From a virus, in the IMG/VR virus record IMGVR_UViG_3300004369_000072, positions 1 to 33,052 of that record: a stretch of 33,052 nt of DNA; one strand, written 5' to 3'. Position numbers and translations under genes: made by a program. Under the pieces are notes generated by a model. The model saw only the letters and a list, made by a program, of their open reading frames with translations. It was not told the DNA's origin and did no database searches. Shown in pieces: positions 1-7,347 of this stretch. Positions within the stretch are counted from its first letter, which is position 1; the number at the start of each line of letters is the position of its first letter.

Positions 1-386
1 GGTTCTAGAAGATAATTGAACAGTGCAATCACGGGACTGCCAATCCACAGGGACAGTGCTAAACTGGTCAGTTGTGGAGATACTGTGTATGGATTCCACT
101 GATACTTTTCCAATTCCACAAAATCCGGTAGGCATTCTATGCCTTCATGGAAAATGTATTTCGCAAGACAATTCTTTGGGGTTAAAACCAGTGATTCCGG
201 CTGTTTGGCTGGCATTATTTTGGCTATGTCTTCATTGTTGTTGACACATATGTACTGTGGCTTTGCATTCAATCGTTCCATTCCCTTGGTTCCGCCCACA
301 ATTATATGATCATCTGCGTTTAAGAACGTTAGATCAGTGTTATCAGCACACATTTCTCCCACAACTGCTATGATATTTCTGCTCAT
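1..386 (-). CDS. Unknown protein, 3' part outside window
   Basis: An open frame runs leftward from an ATG at 384-386 to the window edge without a stop, giving at least 128 residues that begin MSRNIIAVVGEMCADNTDL. It contains an NADDHIIVGGTKGMERL stretch and, near the visible end, SLWIGSPVIALFNYLL. The pattern suggests an alpha/beta protein. The last stretch faintly recalls the Gly-Ser strand of DUF115-like or glycosyltransferase-like proteins, but this is only a guess. A TAAATA late-promoter core on the minus strand (396-401) ends 9 nt before the ATG, as at many other genes here, which supports both the frame and the start. A shorter plus-strand ORF across the same bases has no such support. 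I do not recognise the function. Confidence 0.7.
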   Translation of the reverse strand, partial: MSRNIIAVVGEMCADNTDLTFLNADDHIIVGGTKGMERLNAKPQYICVNNNEDIAKIMPAKQPESLVLTPKNCLAKYIFHEGIECLPDFVELEKYQWNPYTVSPQLTSLALSLWIGSPVIALFNYLLE

Positions 387-395
387 ATTATTGGG

Positions 396-431
396 TATTT
401 AACACCGCTCTTTTGACGGATCAAATAAATA
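396..431. promoter_or_regulatory. Divergent late promoter pair
   Basis: The 88-base gap between two divergent genes holds TAAATA on the minus strand (396-401, read toward the gene ending at 1) and ATAAATA on the plus strand (425-431, read toward the fibre gene at 475). Both match the core of T4-type late promoters (TATAAATA). The minus copy sits 9 nt from its start codon. The plus copy is followed by a leader of about 40 nt with a GAGG ribosome site at 461-464. The leader also contains short perfect palindromes (TGTTAACA at 436-443, CTACTAGTAG at 452-461) of unknown meaning. Confidence 0.6.
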
Positions 432-474
432 ACACTGTTAACAACTAAAAACTACTAGTAGAGGAAATAGACAA

Positions 475-2490
475 ATGGCAATAGGACGTATTTCAGGACA
501 GATGCTAAAAGCAAACCTGCAGAGATCAGGTGTTGACTTAGCGTTTGAAACAAATTTATTGGTGTTAGACGTAACAAACTCATATGTGGGTATTGGTACA
601 GCAACACCATCAAGACAATTACACATTTCAGGAACAGGAGCGATTAGACTTCCGTCAGGTACAGATGCAGAGCGAGGTACTTCGGCCAACGGAGACATTC
701 GTTACAACACTGACCAAGGCTTCATCGAAGGATACAGCGGCGGCTCATGGATGAATTTAACTGACCAGGGTATAGACGACATATCAGAAGACACCACTCC
801 ACAGTTGGGTGGTGATTTGGACGTAAATGGCCAATCAATAGTATCAACAAGCAACGCCGACATCAGCATCACTCCCAACGGCACGGGATCAGTGGTCATG
901 GCCAAGGTGGACATCAACGGTGGTGCCATAGACGGTACAACCATAGGTGCTTCCAGCGCCGCGGCGGGTACATTCACAACGGCCACTGTGACCACAGCAG
1001 ACATCAACGGTGGTAACATCGACGGCACAACAATTGGTGCCAACTCAGCGACGGCGGGAACATTCACCGACGTGACTGCAACCAATTTACAAGTGACCAA
1101 CATCAAGGCCAACGACGGCACAGCGGCGATCGACATTGCTGACTCAACAGGTGCTGTGAGCGTATCAACCAACTTTACAGTTGGTGGTAACTTGATTGTT
1201 AATGGTACAACAACTACCATCGAATCTTCAACATTAACAATTGAAGATCCACTTATTCAATTAGCAAAAAACAATTCAGGCGGTGCGGCGAACGCATTTG
1301 ACCAAGGTTTATTCTTTAACCGAGGCTCTCTAGACAACGTATCATTCCTATGGGATGAATCAGCTGATGAGTTTGTGGTTGCTGTAACATCTAGTGAAGA
1401 TGGATCAACAGCAGGCAACATCACAATTGATTCTTATGCGAATTTCAGAGCAGGCACAGTTACAGCAGATTTAACAGGTAACGTAACAGGTAACGTAACA
1501 GGTAACGTAACTGGTGACGTAACTGGTAACGTAACTGGTGATGTTACAGGAAATATTACTTCAGGTGGAACTTCAACATTCTCTGGCACAGTGAACCTAA
1601 ACGGTGCAACTGTATCAAATGCGGCGTTCAACTTAACAGGTGATGTTACAGGTGATTTAACAGGTAACGTAACAGGTAACGTAACTGGTGACGTAACTGG
1701 TAACGTAACAGGTAACGTAACAGGTAACGTAACTGGTGATTTAACAGGTGACGTAACTGGAACTATTGATGGTTCAGGAAGCACTAGTGCTTTCTTACTA
1801 CCAGTAGGAGACAATTCTCAAAGACCGTCAGCATCAACTGGTGTTATTAGATTTAACTCACAATCGGGTGCTTACGAAGGATCAACAGATGGATCTACTT
1901 GGGTTAACTTTGCAATGGGTGGAAACAACGTTTCTATTAACAAAGCAACAGCGACTGGAGATGGATCAACCACAACATTTACTGGATTCTTTTCATCAGC
2001 GCCAAGCTCTGCTAACAACGTAATGGTATTCATTGATAACGTTTATCAAGAACCAACAGAAAACTACACAGTATCAAGTAACAACATCACATTTACTTCT
2101 GCTCCTCACTCAGGTGCGAGAATATTTGCGATGGAAGGTTTTGATAACACTGCGGTATTAAACGGTGGTGTTGCTAGAACATTAACTGAATCAGTGAGTT
2201 TTGAAAGTTCAGCAACAACAATTATGAGCTTCAATGCAAGTGATTATAGATCAGCAGAATTATACATTCAAGTAACTGACTCTGCAAACGGTGAATACTC
2301 TTGTATGAAAGCACACGTGATACACAACGGTACAACAGCATATGTTACAACATATGGTGTTAACAGCACAAGCGGTTCTGATTTATCAGACATTACTGCA
2401 ACATACAGCAGTGGCTCAGTATTGGTACAAGCAACAAGCACAGGTGGAATATCTTCTGCTAAAGTACAATACTCATTGAGTGCAGTATAA
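475..2490 (+). CDS. Tail fibre-like structural protein, type A, with TGNV repeats
   Basis: A 671-residue Thr/Gly/Asn/Ser-rich virion protein, probably a fibre. Modules in order: an N-terminal MAIGRISG...DLAFETNLL...VGIGT segment (1-43) shared with the gene at 5336; a G-IRYN-EGY-W module (about 60-95) that recurs at about 443-480; an EDTTPQLGG-DLDVNG module (105-145); two DINGG-IDGTTIGA repeats (146-200); a GNL-VNGTTTTI-WDES module (238-300); 18 four-residue TG(N/D)(V/L/I) units in two blocks (about 335-361 and 388-431); and a C-terminal beta-rich domain (about 575-671) also found three times in the gene at 5336. It has no C-terminal domain like those of the next two genes. The ribosome site GAGG is 10 nt upstream of the ATG. 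A terminator follows the stop. The fibre role is inferred from composition, repeats and family resemblance to marine T4-like phages. The receptor is unknown. Confidence 0.85.
   Translation: MAIGRISGQMLKANLQRSGVDLAFETNLLVLDVTNSYVGIGTATPSRQLHISGTGAIRLPSGTDAERGTSANGDIRYNTDQGFIEGYSGGSWMNLTDQGIDDISEDTTPQLGGDLDVNGQSIVSTSNADISITPNGTGSVVMAKVDINGGAIDGTTIGASSAAAGTFTTATVTTADINGGNIDGTTIGANSATAGTFTDVTATNLQVTNIKANDGTAAIDIADSTGAVSVSTNFTVGGNLIVNGTTTTIESSTLTIEDPLIQLAKNNSGGAANAFDQGLFFNRGSLDNVSFLWDESADEFVVAVTSSEDGSTAGNITIDSYANFRAGTVTADLTGNVTGNVTGNVTGDVTGNVTGDVTGNITSGGTSTFSGTVNLNGATVSNAAFNLTGDVTGDLTGNVTGNVTGDVTGNVTGNVTGNVTGDLTGDVTGTIDGSGSTSAFLLPVGDNSQRPSASTGVIRFNSQSGAYEGSTDGSTWVNFAMGGNNVSINKATATGDGSTTTFTGFFSSAPSSANNVMVFIDNVYQEPTENYTVSSNNITFTSAPHSGARIFAMEGFDNTAVLNGGVARTLTESVSFESSATTIMSFNASDYRSAELYIQVTDSANGEYSCMKAHVIHNGTTAYVTTYGVNSTSGSDLSDITATYSSGSVLVQATSTGGISSAKVQYSLSAV
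910..1014 (+). repeat. 105-bp direct repeat, copy 1 (other copy 2908-3012)
   Basis: This segment of the first fibre gene matches 2908-3012 in the second at 104 of 105 bases by eye; the only difference is ACC versus ATC. It encodes the DINGGAIDGTTIGASSAAAGT-type module in the same frame in both genes. The identity drops sharply on both sides. Each copy also contains a partial internal duplication of the module. It may reflect recent recombination or gene conversion between neighbouring fibre genes. Confidence 0.9.
1474..1557 (+). repeat. 12-bp tandem repeats encoding TGNV/TGDV, block 1
   Basis: Seven in-frame units of about 12 bases (ACAGGTAACGTA and close variants) encode TG(N/D)(V/I) repeats. 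Asn and Asp alternate through AAC/GAC and GAT codons. Such repeats in fibre proteins probably form a regular beta structure, and they can change length by slippage or recombination. They are coding and unlike CRISPR repeats, having no spacers. Confidence 0.9.
1636..1767 (+). repeat. 12-bp tandem repeats encoding TGNV/TGDV, block 2
   Basis: Eleven in-frame units of the same 12-base repeat as block 1 encode TG(N/D)(V/L), ending in TGTI. The blocks are separated by a 26-codon non-repeat spacer containing GTSTFSGTVNLNGATV. Several adjacent units are identical at DNA level, suggesting recent duplication. Confidence 0.9.
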
Positions 2491-2511
2491 TAACTTAACA
2501 CTTTAAAAATT

Positions 2512-2549
2512 AACCCCTTACGGTAAATAACACTGTAAGGGGTTTTTTT
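2512..2549 (+). terminator. Intrinsic terminator after first fibre gene
   Basis: The arms CCCCTTAC (2514-2521) and GTAAGGGG (2535-2542) pair perfectly and are extended by AA/TT. They enclose a 13-base loop and are followed by seven T (2543-2549). The loop itself contains a TAAATA late-promoter core (2524-2529), so termination and re-initiation are superimposed. Confidence 0.85.
2524..2529 (+). promoter_or_regulatory. Late promoter core for second fibre gene, inside terminator loop
   Basis: TAAATA lies in the loop of the upstream gene's terminator hairpin, in the context ACGGTAAATAACACTGT. A closely similar ACGGTAAATACTGCTGT precedes the next fibre gene at 3997-4013, which supports it as a real element. 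The predicted start of transcription is near 2535, giving a leader of about 58 nt before the ATG at 2593. Confidence 0.55.
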
Positions 2550-2592
2550 ATACCCCAAATATAAACAACTAATCATGCGGGAGATGTGAACC

Positions 2593-3933
2593 ATGACAGC
2601 AAAAAACTTTCGTGTTAATAATGGTATAACCATAGGTGATATCATCATTGATGCGGCAACAAATAAAATCACAGGATTGTCAACAGCAACACCAACCAAT
2701 CCAGGTGATGTAGCAACAAAATCATATGTGGATTCCGGACTAGCCGGTCTATCACAAAACCAAATTAAACAAGGTGACACAGAAATAACTGTAACAGACA
2801 CAGGTACTGGTCAGATCGTGCTATCTGCAGAAAGTACCACACTATTAACAGTGCAGGGTTCTGGAGTAACAGTAGCAAGTGGTATATCATTTGTGACTGA
2901 CACTGCGGACATCAACGGTGGTGCCATAGACGGTACAATCATAGGTGCTTCCAGCGCCGCGGCGGGTACATTCACAACGGCCACTGTGACCACAGCAGAC
3001 ATCAACGGTGGTGCCATAGACGGTACGACTATTGGATCTTCATCTGCGAGCTCGGGTGCATTCACTTCGTTGTCTGCTTCCAGTGGACTAACTGTGAGTT
3101 CAGGCAACGTGGGTGTTACTTCAGGTAATCTAACAGTCACCACAGGAACAGTCACGGTGTCATCGGGTGATACCACAGTACAAAACTTGAACGTACAGGG
3201 TGACCTGACAGTGTCGGGAACAGAAACCATCGTTAACTCAGCACAGTTAGAGGTGGAAGATCCCATAATCACGATGAACTCGGGCATATCTGATTCTTCC
3301 CAGATGGGTAGATTCACAGGTATACACATCCACAGGGGTACTGGTTCATCAGCCACTGAATTGGATCCATACTTCGTGTGGGATGACGCATACGATGTGT
3401 CGGGTGGTTCTGGACAGGGCGGAACTTGGACGGCATTGGCATCGTCCCACACCGACGGCACAGAGACTCCAAACACGGATTTCTCACTGGCGGATATGAG
3501 ATGTAACGTGATCGAAGCCACAGCGACATCGGCTCAATACGCCGACATTGCGGAACGATTTGCGGCGGATGCCCCAATGGTTCCAGGTGCAGTGGTTCAG
3601 TTAGGTGGTGCTGAAGAAATCACAGAAACATCTGAAGACTTATCAGACAGAGTGTTTGGTGTTGTATCAACTCAACCAGCATACATGATGAACTCAAAAG
3701 CAGGTAACGATACTACTCACCCATTTGTAGCGATGACAGGAAGAACTCCTGTGAGAGTTACAGGCACTGTTAACAAAGGTGATAGATTGGTGTCTTCATC
3801 TGTTAAGGGTACTGCGAGAGCGGCATCAGACAGCGAAACAATTAACCCATTCCACGTTATCGGAAGAGCTCTAGAAGACAAGTTCGATGATGGTATTGGC
3901 ATGGTAAATTGCGTGGTGAGAACCAACAACTAA
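2593..3933 (+). CDS. Tail fibre-like structural protein, type B, with conserved C-terminal domain
   Basis: A 446-residue virion protein, probably a fibre or appendage. The N-terminus (about 1-95: NFRVNNG, GDI-IDA, ITGL, YVD-GL-GLSQN) is shared with the next gene and differs from the type A fibres. Two DINGGAIDGT-IG repeats follow, encoded by the 105-bp direct repeat, then a SSGNVGVTSGNL Ser/Thr/Gly run and a GDLTVSGTETIV-VEDPIITM module. The C-terminus (about 315-446) starts with QYADIAERF and includes FGVVSTQPAYMMN, MTGRTPVRVTG and NKGDRL. It recalls C-terminal chaperone or autocleavage domains of phage appendages such as Peptidase_G2, but I cannot confirm that assignment. A GGGAGA ribosome site (2579-2584) precedes the ATG. 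The gene is bracketed by terminators, so it is probably its own transcription unit. Confidence 0.83.
   Translation: MTAKNFRVNNGITIGDIIIDAATNKITGLSTATPTNPGDVATKSYVDSGLAGLSQNQIKQGDTEITVTDTGTGQIVLSAESTTLLTVQGSGVTVASGISFVTDTADINGGAIDGTIIGASSAAAGTFTTATVTTADINGGAIDGTTIGSSSASSGAFTSLSASSGLTVSSGNVGVTSGNLTVTTGTVTVSSGDTTVQNLNVQGDLTVSGTETIVNSAQLEVEDPIITMNSGISDSSQMGRFTGIHIHRGTGSSATELDPYFVWDDAYDVSGGSGQGGTWTALASSHTDGTETPNTDFSLADMRCNVIEATATSAQYADIAERFAADAPMVPGAVVQLGGAEEITETSEDLSDRVFGVVSTQPAYMMNSKAGNDTTHPFVAMTGRTPVRVTGTVNKGDRLVSSSVKGTARAASDSETINPFHVIGRALEDKFDDGIGMVNCVVRTNN
2908..3012 (+). repeat. 105-bp direct repeat, copy 2 (other copy 910-1014)
   Basis: This is the second copy of the near-identical segment in the first fibre gene, with one mismatch by eye. 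The two host genes differ in their N-terminal type and in their C-terminal domains, so the shared DNA stands out against otherwise diverged flanks. Confidence 0.9.
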
Positions 3934-3961
3934 TAAGTAGTTTTAATTCTTCCTAGTTATT

Positions 3962-3990
3962 AAAAGGGCGGCTTTGGTCGCCCTTTTTTT
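3962..3990 (+). terminator. Intrinsic terminator after second fibre gene
   Basis: AAAAGGGCG (3962-3970) pairs with CGCCCTTTT (3979-3987) across an 8-base loop, and the T run continues to 3990. It lies 28 bases beyond the stop codon. Confidence 0.9.
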
Positions 3991-4000
3991 GTTTTTACGG

Positions 4001-4029
4001 TAAATACTGCTGTAAAAGATACTTTTACA
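4001..4029 (+). promoter_or_regulatory. Late promoter core and 5' leader hairpin
   Basis: TAAATA at 4001-4006 is followed by a perfect hairpin: TGTAAAAG (4011-4018), triloop ATA, CTTTTACA (4022-4029). By analogy with T4, transcription would start about 6 nt after the motif, near 4012. The hairpin would then form the very 5' end of the mRNA. A GGGGAGA ribosome site lies about 10 nt before the ATG at 4072. Confidence 0.6.
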
Positions 4030-4071
4030 AACATAACATAACAACTAACAACCATAGGGGAGAATGGAACC

Positions 4072-5181
4072 ATGGCAAATAGAAACTTCCGTGTCAAAAA
4101 CGGATTATCAGTTGGTGACATCGTAATAGATGCATCAGCTAACACAATAACAGGTCTAACCACTGCGGCACCAAGTGCTGACGGTGATGTGGCCAATAAA
4201 AAATATGTAGATGACTCATTATCGGGTCTATCACAAAACAGCATTGCACAACTAGACAGTTCGGTAGCAGTAACTGATACAGGAGCAGACGGTGCTATTA
4301 CAATTACCGCAGATAATTCTGCAATAGTAGTTGTGAACGCATCAGGTGCGGCAGTAACTGGAACATTATCATCATCCGGTAACTTTGATGTTGCAACAAA
4401 CAAATTCACTGTGAACGCAACAAGCGGAGACACAGCAGTGGCAGGTACATTAGGTGTAACTGGTGCGGCTACATTCTCAGATACATTGACAGTGACCGGT
4501 AACTTGACGGTCAACGGAACAACCACTACTGTAAACTCAACCAATACCACACTGGATGACAACTTGTTAGAATTGAACTCGGGAGCGGCTTCCAACGCCA
4601 ATGACTCGGGTATCATCATCGAACGGGGATCAACTGGTGACAACGCTGTCTTCATGTGGGACGAGTCTGAGGACACGTTCACATTGGGCACAACAACTGC
4701 CACAGCATCTGACACAGGTGACTTGACAATAACAGTGGGAACATTGGTTGCCAACCTAACAGGTACAGCCACAGCGGCACAGTACTCAGACGTTGCGGAG
4801 AGATTCGCATCTGACAGTATGTACGAGCCAGGCACAGTAGTAGCATTGGGCGGAGCGGCAGAGATCACAGCAGTGGCAGAAGAAGCATCAGACGAAGTGT
4901 TTGGTGTTGTTTCTGGTACACACCAAGCGGCGTTCAAAATGAACGGCGGTGCTGGATCTGATGAAACTCACCCATACATTGCGATGACTGGACGAGTTGA
5001 TGTTAAAGTAATCGGCACAGTAAACAAAGGTGACAGATTGATATCTGCATCTATGCCAGGTTATGCTAGAGCGGCTACTAAAGCAGAATGCACAGCATTC
5101 AACGTGATTGGTAGAGCGTTAACAAGCAAAAATACATCAGGTACAGGTACAGTATTAGCGGCAGTGAGAGTAAGTCACTAA
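4072..5181 (+). CDS. Tail fibre-like structural protein, type B, paralogue of preceding gene
   Basis: A 369-residue virion protein, paralogous to the preceding gene and shorter. It shares the N-terminal layout (NFRVKNG, GDIVIDA, ITGLTTAAP, KKYVDDSLSGLSQN) and the C-terminal domain (QYSDVAERF, FGVVSGTHQAAFKMN, MTGRVDVKVIG, NKGDRL). It lacks the DINGG repeats. The middle has the GNLTVNGTTTTV-LDDNLLELN module and a FMWDESEDTFTLG segment like those in the first fibre gene. The two type B proteins may form alternative or co-assembled appendages; that is inference. It stands between two intrinsic terminators and has its own late promoter. A long minus-strand ORF lies opposite it (3960-4937), but that frame's composition is explained by this gene's codons. 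Confidence 0.83.
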   Translation: MANRNFRVKNGLSVGDIVIDASANTITGLTTAAPSADGDVANKKYVDDSLSGLSQNSIAQLDSSVAVTDTGADGAITITADNSAIVVVNASGAAVTGTLSSSGNFDVATNKFTVNATSGDTAVAGTLGVTGAATFSDTLTVTGNLTVNGTTTTVNSTNTTLDDNLLELNSGAASNANDSGIIIERGSTGDNAVFMWDESEDTFTLGTTTATASDTGDLTITVGTLVANLTGTATAAQYSDVAERFASDSMYEPGTVVALGGAAEITAVAEEASDEVFGVVSGTHQAAFKMNGGAGSDETHPYIAMTGRVDVKVIGTVNKGDRLISASMPGYARAATKAECTAFNVIGRALTSKNTSGTGTVLAAVRVSH

Positions 5182-5205
5182 TCATTATTACCAATACTTT
5201 TAAAC

Positions 5206-5233
5206 AAAAGGGCGGCCATTGTGTCGCCCTTTT
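5206..5233 (+). terminator. Intrinsic terminator after third fibre gene
   Basis: AAAAGGGCG (5206-5214) pairs with CGCCCTTTT (5225-5233) across a 10-base loop. The arms match those of the terminator at 3962-3990 exactly, although the loops differ. The T run is short (four). Confidence 0.85.
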
Positions 5234-5245
5234 CATTTTAGCACA

Positions 5246-5252
5246 CTAAATA
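5246..5252 (+). promoter_or_regulatory. Late promoter core for fourth fibre gene
   Basis: CTAAATA lies 83 bases before the ATG at 5336, just after the preceding terminator. The intervening leader carries a GGGAGA ribosome site at 5321-5326. Assignment rests on the motif and its position. Confidence 0.5.
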
Positions 5253-5335
5253 CACATACAGTTTGGCCCACTATGTAATAGGGCTCTTTGGGCATATGCT
5301 CATTGATATAAAATTATAACGGGAGACCTAATCAT

Positions 5336-7300
5336 ATGGCCATTGGTCGTATATCGGGGTCAGTGTTAAAGTCAAATTTGACTAGAAACGGCGTTGACCT
5401 TGCGTTTGAAACAAACCTATTATATCTTGACGTGACCAACGCACGAGTAGGTATAGGCACTTCCGAACCCACAACAGCACTAGACGTATCCGGCACAGTG
5501 AATGCAACAGCGTTCACAGGAGATGGATCTGGTTTAACTGGACTGTCCAACATCGCTAATTCAAGTTTAATAAACAGCACAATCACTGTGGTTGGAGATG
5601 ACTCCTCAGGCACAGCAGTCTCCCTGGGAGAGACATTTAAAGTGGCAGGTGCTGGAGGAGTGACCACGGCAGTGTCAGGAGACACAGTCACCATAACAGG
5701 ACCAACGGGCACACTGTCCAATGTGGTAGAAGATACCACACCACAATTGGGTGGCAGTTTAGATGTCAATGGTAACAGCATTGTTTCAACATCCAACGGA
5801 AACATTGTGCTTGATCCTGACGGAACTGGTGTTATTCAAGTCAATGCTTCTGTTATTCCCGAAACAGATTTATCTATCAGTCTAGGATCTCCTACAAAAA
5901 GATTTACAGATGCTTATTTCGGTTCAGGCACAGTGTATATTGGTGATGAATCAATTTCTTCCAGTGATGCAGGACTAGTATTTTCAGCACCGATATCGGT
6001 AGAAGGTGGTCTTACACAGATATCAGATGATACTACAGCAACTATTATTAATGCAACAAAGATTGGCAACTCTGTCACAACCGTGAACAGTTTTGACACT
6101 GCGGATTATGACAGTGTATTATATTATACCACAACATTAGATGAATCAAACAACAAAATAGAAGTTGCCAAGATTTCTCTATGTCATGACACCGCAACTT
6201 CTTACTCGGCACAGTCGGGAACTGCTACATCAGACACAACATCTGTTCACACATACAGCACAGACATCGACAGCGGAACTGTTAGATTAAATTTACTTGG
6301 ATCGTCTGCTGTCAACAGTATGACTGCTTACCAATTGGGATTGGGAGATAACAGCACAGCAGGAACCAGTGGACATACTGCTGTTGTAACACCGAACACT
6401 ATATCGGGTTCTTCTACAACCAGTATCGACTCTTGGTCTGCTAGTACCTATCGAGCAGTAAAATATTTTGTAAGTGTAAAAAACACAGACACCAACGAAG
6501 TTAATAATATAGAGGCAATTGTATTACACGATGGTTCTTCTGCTGATATTGTAAATTACAATATTGTAAAAACAGGCAACGAAGAATTATGCACACTGTC
6601 GACAGGATACGACAGCGGCACTGTACACCTATATGCTGTACCAAACAACTCACAAACGTTAAGAATTCAATTGCACAAAATAATTTTATCAGACAGCGAA
6701 TCGGTTGTTAACTACGACAACGTGTATGTACTACCCACAAAAACAATATCGGGTAGCAGTTACACAACAATAGACACATTTGAAAATATCAAAATTAATG
6801 GTGCTGTGTATTTTGTCACTTCAACCAATACCACAGATGGTCTATACACTGCTTCAGAAGTGTATGTAACCACAAATGGAACTCAATCATTCGTTGTGCA
6901 TGGTCCAGAGTTGGCTATGGGCGGACAGATATATTTTCAAACATCACTGTCAGGAAACAAAATAAATCTAAAAGCATACACCACGGGTTCCAGCAACACT
7001 GTCATCAATGCCTATAGAATTGGTATGTACAGATTTGAACAAGGGGGAGATTTTGCTCAAACTGTTACTCTCGATAGTACACAAACTATTTCAGGTGCAA
7101 AAACATTCACAGCAGGTGTGCTTACAGATACCATACAGTCACCGGGCTCTAATGCTGATCTAACCATAGATGCATCTGGTACAGGTGCTGTACAAATACT
7201 GACACAAAAAGTAATAATGTCCAATTTACCAATAGCAGACCCCAATGTTGCTGGACAATTGTGGAACAATGCTGGTGTTTTGAATATTTCTGCTGGTTAA
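5336..7300 (+). CDS. Tail fibre-like structural protein, type A, with three tandem beta domains
   Basis: A 654-residue probable fibre. Residues 1-43 match the type A N-terminus of the gene at 475 (MAIGRISG...FETNLLYLDVTNARVGIGT). An EDTTPQLGG-SLDVNG-SIVSTSN module (about 132-155) is also shared with it. Next comes a D-SISLGSPTKRFTDAYFG-TVYIGDESI module (about 178-207), common in marine phage fibres. Three tandem domains of about 97 residues follow (roughly 240-337, 354-450 and 468-565), each starting with T-I-SF-Y-like residues and containing HDG/NG and SGTV-L strands. A QTISGAKTFTAGV segment and a short tail ending NNAGVLNISAG close the protein. It has no QYADIAERF-type C-terminal domain. 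The ribosome site GGGAGA precedes the ATG. The fibre role is inferred; receptor specificity could lie in the tandem domains. Confidence 0.83.
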   Translation: MAIGRISGSVLKSNLTRNGVDLAFETNLLYLDVTNARVGIGTSEPTTALDVSGTVNATAFTGDGSGLTGLSNIANSSLINSTITVVGDDSSGTAVSLGETFKVAGAGGVTTAVSGDTVTITGPTGTLSNVVEDTTPQLGGSLDVNGNSIVSTSNGNIVLDPDGTGVIQVNASVIPETDLSISLGSPTKRFTDAYFGSGTVYIGDESISSSDAGLVFSAPISVEGGLTQISDDTTATIINATKIGNSVTTVNSFDTADYDSVLYYTTTLDESNNKIEVAKISLCHDTATSYSAQSGTATSDTTSVHTYSTDIDSGTVRLNLLGSSAVNSMTAYQLGLGDNSTAGTSGHTAVVTPNTISGSSTTSIDSWSASTYRAVKYFVSVKNTDTNEVNNIEAIVLHDGSSADIVNYNIVKTGNEELCTLSTGYDSGTVHLYAVPNNSQTLRIQLHKIILSDSESVVNYDNVYVLPTKTISGSSYTTIDTFENIKINGAVYFVTSTNTTDGLYTASEVYVTTNGTQSFVVHGPELAMGGQIYFQTSLSGNKINLKAYTTGSSNTVINAYRIGMYRFEQGGDFAQTVTLDSTQTISGAKTFTAGVLTDTIQSPGSNADLTIDASGTGAVQILTQKVIMSNLPIADPNVAGQLWNNAGVLNISAG

Positions 7301-7307
7301 TAATCGG

Positions 7308-7345
7308 TTGACAACTTATTCCTTTTATTGTATATTGTATAAATA
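7308..7345 (+). promoter_or_regulatory. Overlapping sigma70-like and late promoters
   Basis: TTGACA (7308-7313), an exact 17-base spacer and TATATT (7331-7336) form a near-consensus sigma70-type promoter. The perfect late consensus TATAAATA follows at 7338-7345. The gene at 7399 could thus be read by host polymerase early and by phage-modified polymerase late. This tandem occurs in the window only here and, rearranged, before gp32. Confidence 0.75.
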
Positions 7346-7347
7346 AT

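Noticed and set aside
23-244. 73-aa plus-strand ORF at the left edge
   Set aside because: It lies opposite an open minus-strand frame that spans the whole edge and has a properly placed late promoter.
1474-1767. Tandem repeats considered as a CRISPR array or origin iterons
   Set aside because: Units are 12 bases, in frame, without spacers, and encode a known kind of fibre repeat.
1434-1814. Minus-strand ORF with PVTLPVT repeats
   Set aside because: It is the complement of the TGNV repeat blocks, which are coding on the plus strand in a larger, well-supported gene.
2811-3521. 236-aa minus-strand ORF opposite the second fibre gene
   Set aside because: Same antisense artefact of repetitive fibre codons; no promoter or ribosome site.
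3960-4937. 325-aa minus-strand ORF opposite the third fibre gene
   Set aside because: Its Val/Ala/Pro/Ser-rich composition is the mirror of Thr/Gly/Asn codons. It overlaps a terminator and has no start signal.
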